Shown here: piece after piece, positions 59,026 through 64,000 of the stretch | How the letters are laid out: every line of letters begins with the position of its first letter | How positions within the stretch are numbered: position 1 is the first letter of the stretch | Source: CAWBLP01 sp963721065 | GTDB taxonomy: Bacteria; Pseudomonadota; Alphaproteobacteria; Acetobacterales; Acetobacteraceae | Length of the DNA: 64,000 nt | Direction: 5' to 3' | NCBI GenBank assembly: GCA_963721065.1 | Contig: CAVRHO010000008.1 | Location: 620,001 to 684,000 of the forward strand | Position numbers and translations under genes: made by a program | The notes under the pieces: generated by a model | Told to the model about the DNA's origin: nothing | Database searches by the model: none | Seen by the model: the letters and a program-made list of their open reading frames with translations, nothing else

Positions 59026-59157
59026 GCGGCCAGCATGGCGCCGCGGTGGTTAACAAGGCGCCAATCGCGGGGCCGAATCGGGTTTGCTATCGCGACCGTG
59101 GGCGGGCGGTTATGCGGGTTCTCTCGGGGGCCGGGTGTGGGGCGCGCGGCGCGGAAA

Positions 59158-59325
59158 GAAATCAAGTCATACACAGAGTTGCACAAAGTGCACACAGAGT
59201 TTCGCCGAGGAAAATACCTAGCGAACCCGCGATAAACGCCCTGCGTTGGCACAAATATGCAGGATAGTCTATACTTTGTGAAACTCTGTGTGCACTTTGT
59301 GCAACTCTGTGTATGACTTGATTTC
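59158..59325. mobile_element. 168-bp element with 46-bp perfect inverted repeats (MITE-like)
   Basis: The left arm 59158-59203 is the exact reverse complement of the right arm 59280-59325, around a 76-bp centre. Each arm also carries a direct repeat of ACACAGAGTT, with the palindrome TGCACAAAGTGCA between. The arms are near 45 percent G+C, far below the surroundings. No transposase and no clear target-site duplication were seen. It could be a non-autonomous mobile element or a long RNA hairpin. Confidence 0.6.
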
Positions 59326-59413
59326 AATAGGACAATCGACACCATGCCCACCTCGGGAGACTCCCCCCTCCGGTGCAGGCCGGGACCGCCGGGCCCGATT
59401 AAGCGATCCACTC

Positions 59414-59442
59414 TTGCAAACTGCCGCCCAGGCAGCTATTTG
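59414..59442 (+). promoter_or_regulatory. Putative promoter of the rimP-nusA-infB operon
   Basis: TTGCAA (59414-59419) and TATTTG (59437-59442) are separated by 17 bp. Transcription would begin near 59450, giving a ~55-nt leader that contains the hairpin at 59476-59501. Confidence 0.5.
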
Positions 59443-59475
59443 TGAACCTCAAATCCTCATCCGCGTAGTACGGGG

Positions 59476-59501
59476 GGTGGCCTTCACGGGCCGCCTTTTT
59501 T
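59476..59501 (+). terminator. Intrinsic-terminator-like hairpin immediately before rimP
   Basis: GGTGGCC (59476-59482), loop TTCACG, GGCCGCC (59489-59495), then six T. The U-run ends four bases before the only possible start codon (TTG 59505). It looks like an attenuator in the operon leader rather than the end of an upstream gene. Confidence 0.7.
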
Positions 59502-59504
59502 GTT

Positions 59505-60026
59505 TTGGACCAAAGCCAAACCCACCACCCAAGTCTTGAAGCCCGCATCGCCGCCATCATCGAGCCCACGCTGCAACACCTGGGCTACGAGCTGGTGCGC
59601 GTCGCGGTCCTCGGCCGCGACCGGCCGACGCTGCAGATCATGGTGGACCACGACGACGGCAGCCTGATCAGCATCGAGGACTGCGAACTGCTGAACCACC
59701 AGTTGGGCGCGGTGCTCGACGTGGAAGACCCCATGCCCGGCCCCTGGACGATGGAAATCAGCTCGGCCGGCATCGACCGCCCGCTGACCCGGGTGAAGGA
59801 CTGGAACCGCTTCGCCGGCCACCAGGCCCGCGCCGAGACCATCGCGCCGGTCAACGGCCGCAAGCGGTTCTCCGGCATCGTGCTGGGCGCCGACGAAACC
59901 GCCGCCCGGCTGCGGCTGGACGACGGCACCGAAGTCGCCCTGCCCCTGCATGATCTGCGCCGCGCCAAGCTGGTGCTGACCGACGCTTTGATCGAAGCTA
60001 CCGCCACACCCCCTCGGACCAACTGA
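59505..60026 (+). CDS. rimP: Ribosome maturation factor RimP
   Basis: This is a 30S-subunit assembly factor of 173 residues. The N-terminal domain has SLEARIAAIIEPTLQHLGYELVRV and the conserved DDGSLISIEDCE. Then come PGPWTMEISSAGIDRPL, the signature (family: LEVSSPGLDRPL), and a C-terminal SH3-like beta-barrel. The first in-frame start is TTG 59505, with a stop codon upstream (59466-59468). No Shine-Dalgarno is present because the preceding bases are the terminator-like hairpin and U-run. Start usage is therefore uncertain. It is the first gene of rimP-nusA-ylxR-infB. Confidence 0.93.
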   Translation: MDQSQTHHPSLEARIAAIIEPTLQHLGYELVRVAVLGRDRPTLQIMVDHDDGSLISIEDCELLNHQLGAVLDVEDPMPGPWTMEISSAGIDRPLTRVKDWNRFAGHQARAETIAPVNGRKRFSGIVLGADETAARLRLDDGTEVALPLHDLRRAKLVLTDALIEATATPPRTN

Positions 60027-60038
60027 CAGAGGCCCGTC

Positions 60039-61599
60039 ATGGACACCGCAGTCGCCCGCCCTGAACTGCTTCTGGTCGCCGATGCCGTCGCGCGGGAGAA
60101 GAATATCGACCGCGAGGAAGTGCTGGAGGCCATGGAACAGGCCATCCAGAAGGCCGGCCGCGCCAAGTACGGCCACGAGAAGGACATCCGCGCCACCATC
60201 GACCGCAAGACCGGCGATGTGCGCCTGTCCCGCTGGACCGAAATCGTCGAGGCGATCGAGAACGAGGAAACCCAGATCCCCGTCAACATCGCGCTGAAGT
60301 TCAAGCCCGACTCGAAAGTGGGTGACTTCATCGTCGATCCGCTGCCGCCGATCGATTTCGGCCGCATCGCCGCGCAGACGGCCAAGCAGGTGATCGTGCA
60401 GCGCGTGCGCGAATACGAACGCAAGCGACAGTTCGACGAGTTCAAGGACCGGGTCGGCGAGATCATCAACGGCGTCGTGAAGCGTACCGAGTACGGCAAC
60501 CTGATGGTGGAACTCGGCCGCGCCGAGGCGCTGCTGCGCCGTGACGAGCTGATCCCGCGCGAGAGCTTCCGCAACGGCGACCGCGTGCGCGCCTATATCT
60601 ATGATGTGCGCGAGGAACCGCGCGGCCCGCAGATCTTCCTGTCCCGCACGCATCCCGGCTTCCTGGCGAAGCTGTTCGCCCAGGAAGTGCCGGAAATCTA
60701 CGACGGCATCATCGAGATCAAGGCGGTGGCGCGCGATCCGGGCAGCCGCGCGAAGATGGCGGTGATCAGCCGCGACTAGCTCGATCGATCCGGTCGGCGC
60801 CTGCGTCGGCATGCGCGGCAGCCGCGTCCAGGCCGTGGTGCAGGAACTGCAGGGCGAGAAGATCGACATCATCCCCTGGAGCCCGCAGGCCGCCACCTTC
60901 GTGGTGAACGCGCTGGCCCCGGCCGAGGTCACCAAGGTGGTGATGGATGAGGAAGCCGGCCGCGTGGAAGTGGTGGTGCCGGACGACCAGTTGTCGCTGG
61001 CCATCGGCCGCCGCGGCCAGAATGTGCGCCTGGCGAGCCAGCTCACCCGCTGGGACATCGACATCCTGACCGAGGCCGAGGAAAGCGAGCGCCGGCAGGA
61101 GGAGTTCCGTCGCCGCTCCGGCCTGTTCGTCGAAGCGCTGGACGTGGACGACGTGATCGCCGGCCTGCTGGTGACCGAGGGGTTCAACTCGGTGGAGGAA
61201 CTGGCCTTCACCCCGGTGGACGAACTCGCCGCGATCGAGGGCTTCGACGACGCGGTGGCCGAGGAGCTGATCCGCCGCGCCGAGGAGTTCATCACCCGCC
61301 GCGACTCGGAGCTGTCCGACAAGCGCATGGAGCTGGGTGTCAGCGACGAGGTCGCGGCGATCGAGGCGCTGACCCCGGCCATGCTGGTGGCGCTGGGCGA
61401 AAAGGGTGTGAAGACGCTGGACGACCTGGCCGACCTGGCGTCCGACGAGCTGATCGAAATCGTCGGCAGCGAGATGGACGAAGCCACCGCGAACGAGATC
61501 ATCATGGCCGCCCGTGCCCACTGGTTCGACGGCGAGGAGGCGGCGGAACCCGCCACCGAGACGGCGGAACCCGCCACCGAGGAGGCTGGTCACGACTGA
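60039..61599 (+). CDS. nusA: Transcription elongation/antitermination factor NusA (one frame break)
   Basis: This RNA-polymerase-binding factor controls pausing, termination and antitermination. About 519 residues after correction. The N-terminal domain (PELLLVADAVAREKNI) and S1 domain (IINGVVKRTEYGNLMVELG) are followed by ISRD. There an extra T at 60777 creates a TAG and shifts the frame. The continuation SIDPVGACVGMRGSRVQ (KH1 domain, GxxG) is directly in line in the +1 frame, then KH2 (LSLAIGRRGQNVRLASQ) and two C-terminal acidic repeats. nusA is normally essential, so the break is probably an error. A pseudogene call would be misleading. Confidence 0.93.
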
Positions 61600-61660
61600 G
61601 GCTGCGGAACAGCATCAAGGCAGGCAACCGCCAGGCTCCTCCTCCCCGTCCGCGCCGCGG

Positions 61661-62431
61661 ATGGGGGAAGGCGGTGTGCGCGCCGATTCCGAGGCATCGG
61701 GTCTTCCCCGCATGCCCCCTTCTCCCGCCCCTCTCCCTCCCGTCCCTCTCCGGCACGCGGAGGGGGAGGAGCAAGTCGGCCTGCCCACGGCCGCCGATGA
61801 CGAACCGGAAGAGTCCGGCCCGCTCCGCCGCTGCATCCTCACGCGCGAGCGACTGCCGAAGGAGCGGATGATCCGCTTCGTTGTCGGGCCGGACCGGACC
61901 ATCGTCCACGACCTGAACGCAAAGCTGCCCGGCCGGGGAATCTGGTTGAGTGCGGCCCGGGATGTGGTAGAAACCGCAGGCGCGAAAGGAAATCTGACGC
62001 GTGCGTTTGCGCGGGCCGCGCGCGGTCCGGTTGTTGTGCCCCCCGATCTCCTTGTTGTGCTGGAGACAGCCCTGGTCCGGCGGATCGGCGAGTTGCTGGG
62101 TCTTTCCCGGCGGGCCGGACAGGCGGTGGCCGGGTTCGACAAGGCGCGCGAGTGGCTGCGCAGCGGCCGCGCCCGTCTGGTGGTGCAGGCCGCCGACGGC
62201 AGCGCGGCGGAACGTGCGCGGTTGTTGTCCGGCACGACCCTGCCGGTTTTTTCGCCGTTGCCCGGGGCGGCGCTAGGCAGGGTGTTCGGGCGTGACTATG
62301 TGGTGCATGTGGCAATCGCACCCGGGAAGCTGGCCGAGTCGCTGCGCATTGAGGCGGAGCGGCTGGCCGGATTGACAGGAACAGGGCAGAACACTGCCCC
62401 ACGAAACGAAGCGACGGGTGCCAACGGATAG
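61661..62431 (+). CDS. YlxR (DUF448)-L7Ae-like RNA-binding fusion protein
   Basis: This is a predicted RNA-binding protein, typical between nusA and infB in alphaproteobacteria. The YlxR/DUF448 domain starts near RRCILTRERLPKERMIRFVVG and includes GRGIWLSAARDVV. A ribosomal L7Ae/YlxQ-like domain follows (LLGLSRRAGQAVAGFDKA, RARLVVQAADGSA). The first ~50 residues from ATG 61661 are low-complexity and overlap a GC-rich palindromic repeat, so the real start may be later; GTG 61676 is an option. The stop is three bases before the infB start. In other bacteria YlxR affects RNase P or nusA-operon expression; the role here is inferred. Confidence 0.85.
   Translation: MGEGGVRADSEASGLPRMPPSPAPLPPVPLRHAEGEEQVGLPTAADDEPEESGPLRRCILTRERLPKERMIRFVVGPDRTIVHDLNAKLPGRGIWLSAARDVVETAGAKGNLTRAFARAARGPVVVPPDLLVVLETALVRRIGELLGLSRRAGQAVAGFDKAREWLRSGRARLVVQAADGSAAERARLLSGTTLPVFSPLPGAALGRVFGRDYVVHVAIAPGKLAESLRIEAERLAGLTGTGQNTAPRNEATGANG
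61714..61778. repeat. GC-rich palindromic repeat, copy B (inside the ylxR 5' part)
   Basis: CCCCCTTCTCCCGCCC, then CCTCTCCG and CGGAGGGGGAGG, can form a stem; AGTCGGC follows. It matches the repeat at 48026-48066. It encodes only Pro/Arg/Glu-rich low-complexity residues before the YlxR domain. Confidence 0.5.
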
Positions 62432-62434
62432 AGC

Positions 62435-64000
<1,566 letters not shown>

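Larger units (their letters stand above)
59026..59504. other. Gene-free interval with palindromic element, promoter and hairpin
   Basis: No coding sequence is supported in these 479 bp. They hold the 168-bp palindromic element, a probable promoter (59414-59442) and a terminator-like hairpin (59476-59501) ending just before the rimP start, each listed separately. Confidence 0.7.

Noticed and set aside
59158..59325. Insertion sequence with transposase
   Set aside because: The 76-bp centre is too short for any transposase; only a non-autonomous element or structural palindrome fits.
60770..60785. Programmed +1 frameshifting in nusA
   Set aside because: No slippery codon plus stimulatory signal was recognised, no nusA programmed shift is known, and similar one-base gains occur in unrelated genes with different bases; sequence error is simpler.

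Overview
The window is about two-thirds G+C. Its genes look like those of a high-GC alphaproteobacterium of the Rhodospirillales, most likely Acetobacteraceae. Supporting signs are a small NDUFS4-type complex I subunit gene between two tRNA genes, the order rimP-nusA-ylxR-infB, the order proA-nadD-rsfS, an sRNA carrying the UUUCCUCCCU box of the alphaproteobacterial MmgR/suhB family, and many acetobacteral-looking accessory genes. The family placement is inference from gene content; no marker phylogeny was possible.

Layout. 1-20965: one co-oriented block of a giant filamentous-haemagglutinin-like exoprotein (5' end outside the window), a TPR-CHAT (caspase-like) lipoprotein, and a membrane Ser/Thr kinase with a Pro/Gln-rich linker. 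21-30 kb: topoisomerase IB, PHA synthase (phaC), GH13 amylase, an exported protein, prfC, a DUF192 protein, tRNA-Pro(TGG), NDUFS4-like gene, tRNA-Arg(TCT). 30.7-37.2 kb: an SMP-30/gluconolactonase-like protein, then a complete branched-chain amino-acid-type ABC importer (binding protein, two permeases, two ATPases). 37.4-40.3 kb: an excalibur-domain protein convergent with a large unrecognised secreted-type protein. 40.9-41.0 kb: the MmgR-like sRNA with its own promoter and terminator. 41.1-44.5 kb: a minus-strand catabolic operon (flavin oxidoreductase, NicX/M29-like protein, small protein, 2-hydroxyacid dehydrogenase). 44.9-50.4 kb: proA-nadD-rsfS, a class II aldolase, an SDR, and a C69/secernin-like hydrolase. 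50.4-53.1 kb: an MFS transporter and two gene remnants (methyltransferase, MmgE/PrpD). 53.3-59.0 kb: PhyH dioxygenase, ABC-F ATPase, cupin, an unknown gene, acyltransferase. 59.1-64.0 kb: a 168-bp palindromic element and the rimP-nusA-ylxR-infB operon, cut by the window end.

A cross-cutting feature is at least sixteen single-base frame breaks in otherwise good genes (the exoprotein, kinase, livG, methyltransferase remnant, PrpD remnant, ABC-F gene and nusA). Fourteen act like one extra base and two like one missing base. Because one lies in nusA, normally essential, many are probably sequencing or assembly errors; products are described here after conceptual correction.

Functionally, the window mixes housekeeping blocks (translation and transcription, proline and NAD synthesis) with accessory ones. 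The most unusual accessory block is exoprotein + CHAT protease-like lipoprotein + kinase, which could form an envelope-associated secretion or signalling module. PhaC and the MmgR-like sRNA may be linked, since MmgR controls polyhydroxybutyrate granules in Sinorhizobium.
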